5,543 bases of DNA from DASROJ01 sp035646975 (GCA_035646975.1 DASROJ010000361.1:1-5543), one strand, 5' to 3'. Numbered from the stretch's first letter, positions 1-5,543 are shown. The notes: generated by a model from the sequence alone, not told the origin. Made by a program: numbers and translations.

Positions 1-27
1 AGCCAGGATGGAGGCGCCTCTGTCGCC

Positions 28-33
28 AGGAGA
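28..33 (+). promoter_or_regulatory. Ribosome binding site that sets the lipoprotein start
   Basis: AGGAGA sits five bases before the ATG at 38. The alternative ATG at 8 has only AGG immediately abutting it with no spacer, and would add ten residues in front of the signal peptide, so the downstream start is favoured. Confidence 0.7.
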
Positions 34-37
34 ACCG

Positions 38-826
38 ATGCACCGCAGCGTGCCGGCAGTCTCGATTGTCCGCGTCGCATGGGTGCTGGCGCGGGTCACG
101 GTGGCGGCCTGCCTGGTCGCCTGCGGCGACAGCGGCCGGAAGCCACCCCCCGTGCCGGCCGACGCCATTCCGGCGGGCACCGTGCTGGGCAGCGCCAGCA
201 TCATGGGCCGCGCGACCTACAGCGGGCCCGCCATGGCTCCTGCTGAAATCAACATGTCCTCCGACGCCACATGCAAGGCGGGCCACGAGGGCGAGCCGCG
301 CAAGGAAGATCTGGTGGTGGGAGACGGCGGCGCGCTGAAATACGTGTTCGTGCGCGTCACCACCGGGTTGGAGGGCAGACACTTCGCGCCGCCGGCCGAA
401 CCGGTCGTGCTCGATCAACGAGGGTGCACTTATCGCCCGCACGTGGTCGGCATCCAGGTCGGCCAGCAGCTCACGCTGCTCAACAGCGACCCGACCCTGC
501 ACAACATCCATACCACCTCGCTGGCCAACAAGCCGTTCAATTTCGGCATGTCGGTCGAAGGGCAGAAGTCGCCGCGATTCTTCAGCGCGCCCGAGGTGAT
601 GATCAAGACCAAGTGCGACGTTCATCCCTGGATGGCCGCCTGGATAGGCGTCGTGGAGCACCCGTTCTTCGCCGTGACCGGCGAGGACGGCCGCTTCACG
701 CTCAAGGGGCTGCCGGCCGGCGAGTACACGATCGAAGCATGGTCCGAGACCCTGGGGACGAAGAAGACAGTCGTGAAGGTTTCCGACGGCGAATCAAAGG
801 AAGTCTCCTTCGTATTTCCGGGCTGA
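38..826 (+). CDS. Cupredoxin-like lipoprotein with C-terminal carboxypeptidase-regulatory-like domain
   Basis: The 262-residue protein probably binds copper and may carry electrons or bind ligands on the periplasmic side of a membrane. The start at 38 is preferred over an in-frame ATG at 8 because AGGAGA lies five bases upstream of it and because it gives a clean lipoprotein signal: basic start, hydrophobic stretch to about residue 28, then lipobox LVAC with C29 as the lipidated residue. A Pro-rich linker follows. Residues about 50-205 form the cupredoxin-like region, with LHNIH at 154-158 and KCDVHPWM at 192-199, so H155 (or H158), C193, H196 and M199 are candidate type 1 copper ligands. Residues about 212-262 (GEDGRFTLKGLPAGEYTIEAW-like) match the carboxypeptidase D regulatory beta-sandwich. 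Extra Cys at 79 and 130 could form a disulfide. The combination of both domains is a known architecture; the physiological partner is unknown. The corA stop-to-start gap of nine bases suggests cotranscription. Confidence 0.82.
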   Translation: MHRSVPAVSIVRVAWVLARVTVAACLVACGDSGRKPPPVPADAIPAGTVLGSASIMGRATYSGPAMAPAEINMSSDATCKAGHEGEPRKEDLVVGDGGALKYVFVRVTTGLEGRHFAPPAEPVVLDQRGCTYRPHVVGIQVGQQLTLLNSDPTLHNIHTTSLANKPFNFGMSVEGQKSPRFFSAPEVMIKTKCDVHPWMAAWIGVVEHPFFAVTGEDGRFTLKGLPAGEYTIEAWSETLGTKKTVVKVSDGESKEVSFVFPG

Positions 827-835
827 AGGAGGTCG

Positions 836-1939
836 ATGGAGAGGCACACGCGCAGGCGCAAGCCGCCGGGAATGTCGCCCGGCGTCCCGGTGCTGACCGG
901 CGATGCCCTGCCGCCACGCATCCACGCAATCCGATACGACGCGGGCTCCATCGAGGAGCGGGACCTGGCCACCGCCGAGGATTGCTTCGCGCTGGTGACC
1001 CCGGGCACCGTCACCTGGATCGACGTGCAGGGTCTCGCGGACCTCGATCTGCTCCGGGCGCTCGGCGAGAAATTCAAGCTGCATCCTCTTGCGCTGGAAG
1101 ACGTGGTCAGCTTCGGCCAGCGGCCGAAGGCCGACGACTACGACACGCACCTGTTCGTGATCGCCCGGATGCCGGAAACGGGTGACATGATCGCCACCGA
1201 CCAGTCGAGCCTGTTCCTGGGGACCAACTTCCTCATCACGTTCCAGGAGCACTACGGCGACTGTCTCGGCGCGGTGCGCGAACGGCTGCGCAAGGGCAAG
1301 GGGCTGATGCGTCGGGCGGGTGCCGACTACCTCGCCTACGCCATACTCGACGCCATCGTGGACGGCTTCTTCCCGGTGCTCGAAGTGTTCGGCGAGAAGA
1401 TCGAGACGCTGGAGGCCGAGGTGGTCGAGCGGCCGACCCGCGGCAGTCTCGAGCAGATCCACGACGCCAAGCGCAATCTGCTCACGCTGCGCCGCGCGAT
1501 CTTTCCGCTGCGCGACGCGATCAACAGCCTGATGCGAGGCGAAAGCGAGCTGGTGACCGGCGTGACCCGCACCTACCTTCGCGACTGCTACGACCACGCG
1601 GTCCAGATTCTCGACATGGTGGAGACCTACCGGGAGCTCGCCGCCGGTCTGATGGACATCTATATCTCGAGCCTGAGCCAGAAGCTCAACGAAGTGATGA
1701 AGGTGCTCACCATCATCGCCACCATCTTCATTCCACTAACGTTCGTCGCCGGGGTCTACGGCATGAACTTCCAGTTCATGCCGGAGCTCAGGTGGCGGTT
1801 CGGGTACCCCCTTGTCATGGGCGCGATGGGGTTCATCGCGTTGCTGATGCTCTGGTACTTCGTGCGCAAGGGGTGGATTGGCCCGGAGGACCTCCCGGCG
1901 ACCGGGCTTCTCGCCAGGCGGCGCCGGCCGAGGAGGTAG
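836..1939 (+). CDS. corA: CorA-family magnesium/cobalt (divalent cation) channel
   Basis: This 367-residue inner-membrane protein should form a homopentameric channel for Mg2+ and possibly Co2+ or Ni2+. The N-terminal cytoplasmic alpha/beta domain shows family landmarks WIDV at 61-64 and HPLALEDV at 83-90. A long helical region (about 145-290) leads into TM1 (about 291-308), which ends in the diagnostic YGMN at 308-311. A short loop with MPEL and TM2 (about 323-343) follow. Most family members end soon after the basic cluster following TM2 (here YFVRKGW, 341-347). This one carries about 20 more residues, ending in an Arg-rich tail. The start has AAGGAGG at 827-832, rather close to the ATG. 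A second ATG at 872 would remove the basic N-terminus and has a weaker site. Ion selectivity cannot be read from sequence alone. It lies nine bases behind the cupredoxin lipoprotein gene, so the two are probably cotranscribed. Confidence 0.95.
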   Translation: MERHTRRRKPPGMSPGVPVLTGDALPPRIHAIRYDAGSIEERDLATAEDCFALVTPGTVTWIDVQGLADLDLLRALGEKFKLHPLALEDVVSFGQRPKADDYDTHLFVIARMPETGDMIATDQSSLFLGTNFLITFQEHYGDCLGAVRERLRKGKGLMRRAGADYLAYAILDAIVDGFFPVLEVFGEKIETLEAEVVERPTRGSLEQIHDAKRNLLTLRRAIFPLRDAINSLMRGESELVTGVTRTYLRDCYDHAVQILDMVETYRELAAGLMDIYISSLSQKLNEVMKVLTIIATIFIPLTFVAGVYGMNFQFMPELRWRFGYPLVMGAMGFIALLMLWYFVRKGWIGPEDLPATGLLARRRRPRR

Positions 1940-1992
1940 CCCGGGTGGTCCGAACCCCCGTTATAGCCTAAGCTTGATCTACGCGCATGCGT

Positions 1993-2000
1993 GGAGGAGG
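1993..2000 (+). promoter_or_regulatory. Ribosome binding site that sets the DUF3108-like start
   Basis: GGAGGAGG lies six bases before the ATG at 2007. It supports this start over the in-frame ATG at 1878 inside corA, and exposes the N-terminal signal peptide. Confidence 0.75.
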
Positions 2001-2006
2001 CCTGGC

Positions 2007-2894
2007 ATGGATAACGGGGTGGAATCGCGAAGAACGGGGACGATTGGAGCGCTGATTCTCGCGGTGGTCGTCGCGGGCTCCCTCGCCCCGACGAACGCCG
2101 CACCGGAGCCAGGCGACGAATCGCTGAAGGGCTGGAACAGCCTGACGCTGGCGGCGTCCAAGGCGGTAATTTTCTCCGCCAAGGCCGTGATCGAGGTTTC
2201 CGAAGCGCCCTACGCGGGAAACGGCAAGACCGCCATCGCGTTCAAGACGCGTTCCGAGGCCCGGATTCTCGGCGCGAGCGGTTTCAAGGAAGAGACAATC
2301 TCCTGGATCGACAGGACCGACCATCATCCCATCGAGTTCTTCCAGATGAGACCGGGCGAAAGCGCCCGTCGATTCGTCTTTCTCGACGGCGCCGTCCGGC
2401 AGACGAGCTGGGAGCCGCCCCCCTCGCGTCCGGACAGCGTGTTTGCCGACTGGCACGAGATGGAAACGGTCGAACGCAAGGTCACCTACTCGGATGGCAC
2501 CGCCCCGAAGCAGGGCGAGGCGATCACCGACTTCTACTCGCTCATCTATCAGCTGCGTGATCTCGACCTCGACGAGCAGCAGGCGCCCAGGGAGTTCAAC
2601 ACGCTCTACCGGCGTCATGTCATCCGGCTGCGGGTGATTCCTGGCGAACAGCGGCGAAACCAGCGGGAGATCCTGAACGAAACGAGCGGCAAGACCGAGA
2701 CGTTCAAGCTGCGCGAGCGCCGTATCGTCATCAAGCCGCTCGGGCCCGGTGCGGAGTCGTTCCGCGGCATGATGGGGATGCAGGGGGACACCGAGATCTG
2801 GATCGACCAGGCCAGCGGGGCGCTCGTCGAAATCGACGGCAACGCCCCCGGGCTCGGCGCCACCCAGGTTCTGCTGACATCATTCCGGCGGTGA
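2007..2894 (+). CDS. Exported protein of unknown function, DUF3108-like
   Basis: The 295-residue product has a typical Sec signal peptide: charged start, hydrophobic core about residues 12-26, and a likely cleavage after TNA at residue 31. The mature part has no transmembrane segment or cysteine and alternates short polar beta-strand-like segments, suggesting an all-beta periplasmic protein. The segment DFYSLIYQLRDLDL (175-188), the RLRV strand near 207-210, and the C-terminal DTEIWIDQASGALVEID (261-277) resemble the layout of DUF3108 proteins, in which a 'S-x-x-Y-x-L-R' region precedes a strand-rich half ending in a 'leiW-D' strand. This resemblance is a judgement from pattern only. Enzyme motifs are not evident. 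The start at 2007 is chosen because GGAGGAGG (1993-2000) lies six bases upstream; the reading frame is open further upstream to an ATG at 1878, but that overlaps corA and would bury the signal peptide. Confidence 0.75.
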   Translation: MDNGVESRRTGTIGALILAVVVAGSLAPTNAAPEPGDESLKGWNSLTLAASKAVIFSAKAVIEVSEAPYAGNGKTAIAFKTRSEARILGASGFKEETISWIDRTDHHPIEFFQMRPGESARRFVFLDGAVRQTSWEPPPSRPDSVFADWHEMETVERKVTYSDGTAPKQGEAITDFYSLIYQLRDLDLDEQQAPREFNTLYRRHVIRLRVIPGEQRRNQREILNETSGKTETFKLRERRIVIKPLGPGAESFRGMMGMQGDTEIWIDQASGALVEIDGNAPGLGATQVLLTSFRR

Positions 2895-2929
2895 CCCGGC
2901 CGGTTCGTCTGAGGGTGCGCCGGCGCGGT

Positions 2930-3472
2930 TCATTCGGCGGGGGCCGCGAGCAACTCCTTGAGACGCGTCTCGGTCAGGTCATATCCGCCTTCACCGACCG
3001 TGACGTACCGGATGAATCCCTGCTTGTCGATCAGGTAGAGCGCCGGCCAGTAGCGGTTGCCGTACCGTTTCCAGTTGGCGAAGTCGTTGTCCAGGGCAAT
3101 CGCATGGCGGATTTCATGCTCCTGGACGTATCGGCGGACGTTGCCGACGTCTGCTTCGTTCGGGAACTCGGGTGAGTGGACCCCGATGACGAACAGCCCC
3201 TTCTCCGCGTAGCGCTCGTGCCAGCGCTTCACGTAAGGCTCGACATTCCGGCAGTTCTGGCAGGCGAATGTCCAGAACTCGACCAGCACGACCCTTCCCT
3301 TGAGGCTGGCGAGGGTCTGCGGCGGCGAGTTGATCCAGGTGTCGCTGACGATTTCCGGGGCGCGCGCGGCAGGGGCCACGGGCGCCGCGGGCCCGGCGGC
3401 AGCCGCAAGGGTCAGCGCGAGCAGCGTCGCGCCGGCGATGGTGGCTCCGGTGGGCGGTCGTTTCGGGTTCAT
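2930..3472 (-). CDS. Exported TlpA/DipZ-type thioredoxin-fold protein
   Basis: The 180-residue product is a periplasmic or membrane-anchored thioredoxin-like protein, expected to do thiol-disulfide exchange or peroxide-type chemistry. The N-terminus is a signal peptide or uncleaved anchor (hydrophobic residues about 12-28) followed by an Ala/Pro-rich linker to about residue 39. The thioredoxin fold begins near residue 43. The active site is FWTFACQNCRNVEPY (66-80), with redox cysteines C71 and C74. WPALYLID (142-149) supplies the conserved cis-proline P143. The stretches GLFVIGVHSPEF (92-103), NVRRYV (111-116) and ALDNDFANWKRYGNRYWPA closely follow the C-terminal thioredoxin domain of DipZ-like proteins, here without the DsbD-like membrane domain. 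The start at 3472 has AGGAGAG (3477-3483 on this strand) four bases upstream. An in-frame extension to 3658 lacks a signal peptide and is rejected. The gene converges on the DUF3108-like gene and is probably monocistronic. Confidence 0.88.
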   Translation of the reverse strand: MNPKRPPTGATIAGATLLALTLAAAAGPAAPVAPAARAPEIVSDTWINSPPQTLASLKGRVVLVEFWTFACQNCRNVEPYVKRWHERYAEKGLFVIGVHSPEFPNEADVGNVRRYVQEHEIRHAIALDNDFANWKRYGNRYWPALYLIDKQGFIRYVTVGEGGYDLTETRLKELLAAPAE

Positions 3473-3476
3473 GGGT

Positions 3477-3483
3477 CTCTCCT
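3477..3483 (-). promoter_or_regulatory. Ribosome binding site that sets the thioredoxin-like start
   Basis: Read on the minus strand, AGGAGAG ends four bases before the ATG at 3472. It supports the start that puts the hydrophobic signal segment at the N-terminus. Confidence 0.7.
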
Positions 3484-3497
3484 GGTCCGCAGGCTTT

Positions 3498-3527
3498 ATC
3501 TTACAGAACGCGCGCCGGCTTTCACAA
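3498..3527 (-). promoter_or_regulatory. Candidate sigma-70-type promoter for the thioredoxin-like gene
   Basis: On the minus strand TTGTGA (3527-3522, four of six matches to the -35 consensus) is followed after 18 bases by TAAGAT (3503-3498, four of six matches to the -10 consensus). Transcription would start near 3490, leaving a short leader that contains the ribosome binding site. The position is right, but the match is only moderate. Confidence 0.4.
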
Positions 3528-3601
3528 TGGAGTGGCCCTGTCCTGCGGATCGTTCCCGTATCGCCGGAGCATCCAGGCCCCGGGACCATGCCGCCGACGA
3601 T

Positions 3602-3615
3602 CAATTGCCTAATTG
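3602..3615. repeat. Small perfect inverted repeat, CAATT-gcct-AATTG
   Basis: Two five-base arms flank a four-base centre in the AT-richer part of the divergent intergenic region. Each arm is itself largely AATT, so the symmetry is partly trivial. It could be half of an operator, and it overlaps the left arm of the larger inverted repeat at 3612-3659. Confidence 0.4.
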
Positions 3616-3659
3616 GGACACATCTTGTCATCGTGCGGTCCGGCGGTTCTGGTCCCAAT
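3612..3659. repeat. Eight-base inverted repeat ATTGGGAC / GTCCCAAT, operator-like
   Basis: ATTGGGAC at 3612-3619 is exactly repeated in reverse complement as GTCCCAAT at 3652-3659, with 32 bases between. The right arm falls just where the -35 region of the promoter at 3670-3678 would be, and the left arm about 35-40 bases further upstream. A regulator bound to both arms, or to the right arm alone, would control that promoter. A related GGGACCA at 3582-3588 is the reverse complement of TGGTCCC at 3650-3656. The arms and their match are seen directly; the regulatory role is inference. Confidence 0.45.
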
Positions 3660-3669
3660 CAGGATCGCG

Positions 3670-3678
3670 TGATATATT
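3670..3678 (+). promoter_or_regulatory. Extended -10 promoter for the small basic protein gene
   Basis: TGATATATT is a full extended -10 element: TG, one spacer base, then TATATT, which matches five of six consensus bases. It stands out in otherwise GC-rich DNA. The -35 position (3650-3655, TGGTCC) is poor, as is usual when the extended element is present. Initiation near 3685 would give a leader of about 55 bases before the ATG at 3740. Confidence 0.55.
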
Positions 3679-3739
3679 CCGGGGTGTGGCATTGAGAGCA
3701 GTATCAGGTGAAAAGTGAGTTGAAAGCGAAGGAGAACCA

Positions 3740-4063
3740 ATGGCACGACAGTCCACCGCTATTGCCAGGGAAATCCGGTCGATCCGCACTTCATTCAATC
3801 GGCTTGCGAGATCGTTCGGCCGTATCGCTCCGCTGCTCGTGGCGGTCCCGGCCCAGGCCGCGGGGTCGCTCGGGTCGGGCGGCAAGCCTCCCCGCCGCAG
3901 GCCGAGGCTCTCCGCCGACCAGCGCAAGGCCCTGAAGCTTCAGGGAAAGTACATGGGCACCATGCGAGGCTTGAAGCGATCGCAGAGAACACGCATCAAG
4001 AAGATCCGGGTCATGAAAGGCATCAAGGCCGCCATCGCCGCGGCCCAGCGCTTGACGCAGTAG
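3740..4063 (+). CDS. Small, extremely basic protein of unknown function
   Basis: I do not recognise a named family. The 107-residue protein has 18 Arg and 9 Lys against one Glu and one Asp, and no Cys, His or Trp. It reads as three parts. Residues 1-33 form an amphipathic helix with Arg every three to four residues (3, 10, 13, 16, 21, 24, 28). Residues 34-57 are an Ala/Gly/Pro linker ending in PPRRRPR (50-56), loosely like an AT-hook or histone H1-type basic patch. Residues 58-105 form a second basic helical region containing LKLQGKYMGTMRGLK (65-79) and KGIKAAIAAAQRL (93-105). The charge suggests binding to nucleic acid or another polyanion; that is inference. AAGGAG at 3729-3734, five bases before the ATG, supports translation, as does its own promoter. 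The Pro-rich centre and absence of a signal peptide argue against a membrane or exported protein. Confidence 0.78.
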   Translation: MARQSTAIAREIRSIRTSFNRLARSFGRIAPLLVAVPAQAAGSLGSGGKPPRRRPRLSADQRKALKLQGKYMGTMRGLKRSQRTRIKKIRVMKGIKAAIAAAQRLTQ

Positions 4064-4185
4064 GGTCCTCATTCTTCGGGCTTCCGGCCGGCGGCGGATG
4101 GCAGCTGGTTGTCGCGGGTGCCACGGACGCTGGCCGGGCAGGCCCACGCCTCGATCAATCCTTCCCGGTTTAGTAGGATCCCCGG
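4064..4185. other. Intergenic region before the flippase-like gene
   Basis: These 122 bases separate two genes on the same strand. They contain GC-rich, partly self-complementary stretches (around 4084-4095 and 4128-4144) but no hairpin followed by a T-run, and no convincing promoter. Readthrough from the small basic gene into the membrane protein gene is therefore possible. Confidence 0.4.
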
Positions 4186-5241
4186 ATGACTTCTTCGTCC
4201 CGCTCCCGCGGGGGCGCGGTTCGCGTCCTGTTCACGACGCTGATCGCCCTTCTGGCGGTCTGGTTTCTCTGGAGAGTGCTCGGCCAGGCCGGGCTGGGAA
4301 CCATCAAGGACAGGATGCTGGGCGCCGATGTGGCGCTGCTGTCGCTGGCGACGCTGTTGACGATCCTGCGGTACCTGGTGCTCGCCCTTCGCTGGGAGGT
4401 TCTCGCCCGGCGCGAGGCGCCGGTGGGGTTCGGCCAGATCGCCCCCGTGCTGATGGCGGGGAATTTTCTCTCGCTGGTGACCCCCGCGGTGCGGATCGCC
4501 GGACCGATCCTGCGCGCCTGGTACCTGTCGCGCGAGACGGGCCGTCCCCGCGCGAGGTTCTACGGAACGATCGTCGCTGATCAGGCCTCGAATTTCACCG
4601 TCTACGCGGCCGTGTTCGCGATCTGCGGCGCCATGGTCACCATGCCAGGCTCGTTTCACATCTCCACGTCGGTGGGCGTGATACTGATGGCGGCCCTTGT
4701 GGGGGGGCTGTCGGTCGGATACTGGATGCTGCGCGAAGTCGCGGCTGGCCGGCCCTCCCTGCTGGCCCGCGCCATTCGGGCTGCGCTCGGAGAAGGACCC
4801 GGTGACGGCTGGAAGAGTCGACTGATCGTCTGGTGGGAGCATCTGCTTCATTCACTGTCCGGCTCGGTGCTGTCTCCGGGGACCTGGTGGCCCGCGATGG
4901 CCCTGTCCTGTCTGGCCTACGCCATGGCGGTGGCGACGCAGCTCAGCGTGTTTCACGCCATTGGCGCCTCGCCCGGCGTCTCCGAGGTCGCGTTTGGCAT
5001 CGCGGGAGCCGGTTTCGCCCAGATCCTGCTCGCGGCGCCGGGAGGCGCTGGCATCACCGAGGCTTCGCTCGTTGCCGTTTTCCTCGCGCTCGGCATGGAG
5101 AATTCGGCGGCGGCGGCAGGGGTGATCCTGGCGCGCCTGATCAACTACGCGGTGGTTGCGCCGTGGGGCGGAGTCTGTTTCTTCGCGCTGCAGAAAAGAT
5201 ATGGCCGGCCGCGCGACAGCGAACCGGCCGCCGCCGCATGA
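4186..5241 (+). CDS. Flippase-like integral membrane protein, LPG synthase TM region family (MprF/AglD-like, COG0392)
   Basis: The 351-residue inner-membrane protein belongs to the family of the MprF membrane domain, whose characterised members flip or present lipids such as lysyl-phosphatidylglycerol or take part in polyprenol-linked and hopanoid lipid pathways. Hydrophobic segments lie at about residues 12-30, 47-68, 84-104, 135-153, 160-180, 235-258, 265-283 and 312-336. Two family signatures are clear: GNFLSLVTPAVRIAGPILRA (92-111), with its N...P...R.G...R pattern, and APGGAGITEASLVAVFLALG (284-303), the PGG-G-x-x-E motif. There is no C-terminal GNAT-like aminoacyl transferase domain, so it is not a full MprF. 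The substrate cannot be assigned: nearby genes include no glycosyltransferase or lipid enzyme. The start has a weak AGGA (4175-4178) seven bases upstream, and an Arg-containing cytoplasmic N-terminus precedes the first helix. Confidence 0.87.
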   Translation: MTSSSRSRGGAVRVLFTTLIALLAVWFLWRVLGQAGLGTIKDRMLGADVALLSLATLLTILRYLVLALRWEVLARREAPVGFGQIAPVLMAGNFLSLVTPAVRIAGPILRAWYLSRETGRPRARFYGTIVADQASNFTVYAAVFAICGAMVTMPGSFHISTSVGVILMAALVGGLSVGYWMLREVAAGRPSLLARAIRAALGEGPGDGWKSRLIVWWEHLLHSLSGSVLSPGTWWPAMALSCLAYAMAVATQLSVFHAIGASPGVSEVAFGIAGAGFAQILLAAPGGAGITEASLVAVFLALGMENSAAAAGVILARLINYAVVAPWGGVCFFALQKRYGRPRDSEPAAAA

Positions 5242-5247
5242 GCGCGA

Positions 5248-5543
5248 TCAGCCAATCAGCCTGAACTCCACGGTGACCAGCAGGTAGACCTTGACCGCCC
5301 TGCCGCCTTGCATCGCCGGACGGTATTTCCATCGACGCAACGCTTCGACCGCCGACTGCTCGAACAGAGGATGAGTCTTGATCGGGATCACCTCGATCAC
5401 ATCACCATGCTCATCCACCACGACCTGGAATCGAAGCGTGGCTTCCAGACGCGCCAGGCGAGCCGGCGGCGGATAGACCGGCTCGACTCTCTTGACGACC
5501 ACCGGCAGCGTGATGGTCCCATCGAGGTAAAGAACCTCATCGC
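5248..5543 (-). CDS. TonB C-terminal domain protein, 5' end cut by window edge
   Basis: The visible 97 or so C-terminal residues form a TonB C-terminal domain. RVEPVYPPPARLARLEATL is the entry strand and helix. FQVVVDEHGDVIEVIPIK is the central beta hairpin. AVEALRRWKYRPAMQGGRAV carries the classic 'A-W-Y-P' core, and VYLLVTVEFRLIG is the last strand. Such domains contact TonB boxes of outer-membrane receptors when part of a true TonB, but they also occur in short periplasmic proteins of unknown role. The frame stays open to the right edge (residues before VVKRVEP read DEVLYLDGTITLP), so the GTG at 5502 is not the real start. Whether an N-terminal anchor or Pro-rich spanner exists lies outside the window. 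The gene converges on the flippase-like gene with only six bases between stop codons. Confidence 0.88.
   Translation of the reverse strand, partial: DEVLYLDGTITLPVVVKRVEPVYPPPARLARLEATLRFQVVVDEHGDVIEVIPIKTHPLFEQSAVEALRRWKYRPAMQGGRAVKVYLLVTVEFRLIG

Noticed and set aside
271..1185. Long plus-strand open frame across the lipoprotein and corA genes
   Set aside because: Its Arg/Gly/Ala-rich translation is typical of an out-of-frame reading in GC-rich DNA, and it overlaps two well-supported genes.
794..1597. Long minus-strand open frame opposite corA
   Set aside because: It mirrors the codon structure of corA and shows no family motif; it is an antisense shadow.
1962..1967. TATAGC as a -10 element before the DUF3108-like gene
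   Set aside because: No acceptable -35 or extended -10 TG is found at the proper distance, so the promoter is not supported.
1984..1991. Palindrome CGCATGCG upstream of the DUF3108-like gene
   Set aside because: It is only eight bases long, isolated, and of a length expected by chance in this composition.
1878..2006. In-frame upstream extension of the DUF3108-like gene to an ATG at 1878
   Set aside because: It overlaps the end of corA, lacks a good ribosome binding site, and would bury an evident signal peptide. The ATG at 2007 has a strong site.
2895..2929. Possible bidirectional terminator between the convergent genes
   Set aside because: There are two perfect palindromes, CCGGCCGG at 2896-2903 and GCGCCGGCGC at 2917-2926, but no loop-bearing stem with a T-run. 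Such palindromes are common in GC-rich DNA.
3473..3658. N-terminal extension of the thioredoxin-like gene to 3658
   Set aside because: The extra residues have no signal-peptide character and cover the candidate promoter. The ATG at 3472 has a good ribosome binding site.
4069..4851. Minus-strand open frame opposite the flippase-like gene
   Set aside because: Its composition is rich in Arg, Gln, His and Gly without hydrophobic core or motif, as expected opposite a membrane protein gene.
5248..5502. Short 84-residue TonB-domain gene starting at the GTG at 5502
   Set aside because: The frame remains open and TonB-like upstream to the window edge, so the gene is longer and its start lies outside.

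Overview
The window is GC-rich, gapless protein-coding DNA from a Gram-negative bacterium. The diderm assignment rests on a lipoprotein signal with lipobox, two Sec-type signal peptides and a TonB C-terminal domain. The taxon cannot be fixed from the sequence; a high-GC proteobacterial, myxobacterial or acidobacterial lineage would fit, but this is inference. No rRNA, tRNA, insertion sequence, CRISPR array or phage gene is visible, and no gene inside the window looks broken.

Layout from left to right. At 38-826 (+) lies a lipoprotein with a cupredoxin-like domain, carrying a C-x2-H-x2-M copper-site motif, followed by a carboxypeptidase-regulatory-like beta domain. Nine bases later, and probably in the same transcript, is a CorA-family divalent cation channel with the GMN signature (836-1939, +). 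At 2007-2894 (+) is an exported protein of unknown function, distantly like DUF3108. Convergent to it, at 2930-3472 (-), is an exported thioredoxin-fold protein of the TlpA/DipZ C-terminal type with a CQNC active site. A 267-base divergent regulatory region (3473-3739) follows. It is more AT-rich than its surroundings in its right half and holds a convincing extended -10 promoter and an inverted repeat.

That promoter drives a small, extremely basic protein of 107 residues (27 Lys/Arg against 2 Asp/Glu) of unknown function at 3740-4063 (+). It is the least explained gene here. Next is an integral-membrane protein of the MprF/AglD flippase-like family (4186-5241, +). Six bases beyond its stop, on the opposite strand, is the 3' end of a gene ending in a TonB C-terminal domain, cut by the right window edge (5248-5543, -).

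Most genes act at the cell envelope: copper or redox chemistry, thiol chemistry, cation transport, lipid translocation and energy transduction. They do not form one recognisable pathway, and apart from the first pair they look independently transcribed. I see no clear new multi-gene system. The best candidate for something undescribed is the small basic protein with its operator-like upstream region.
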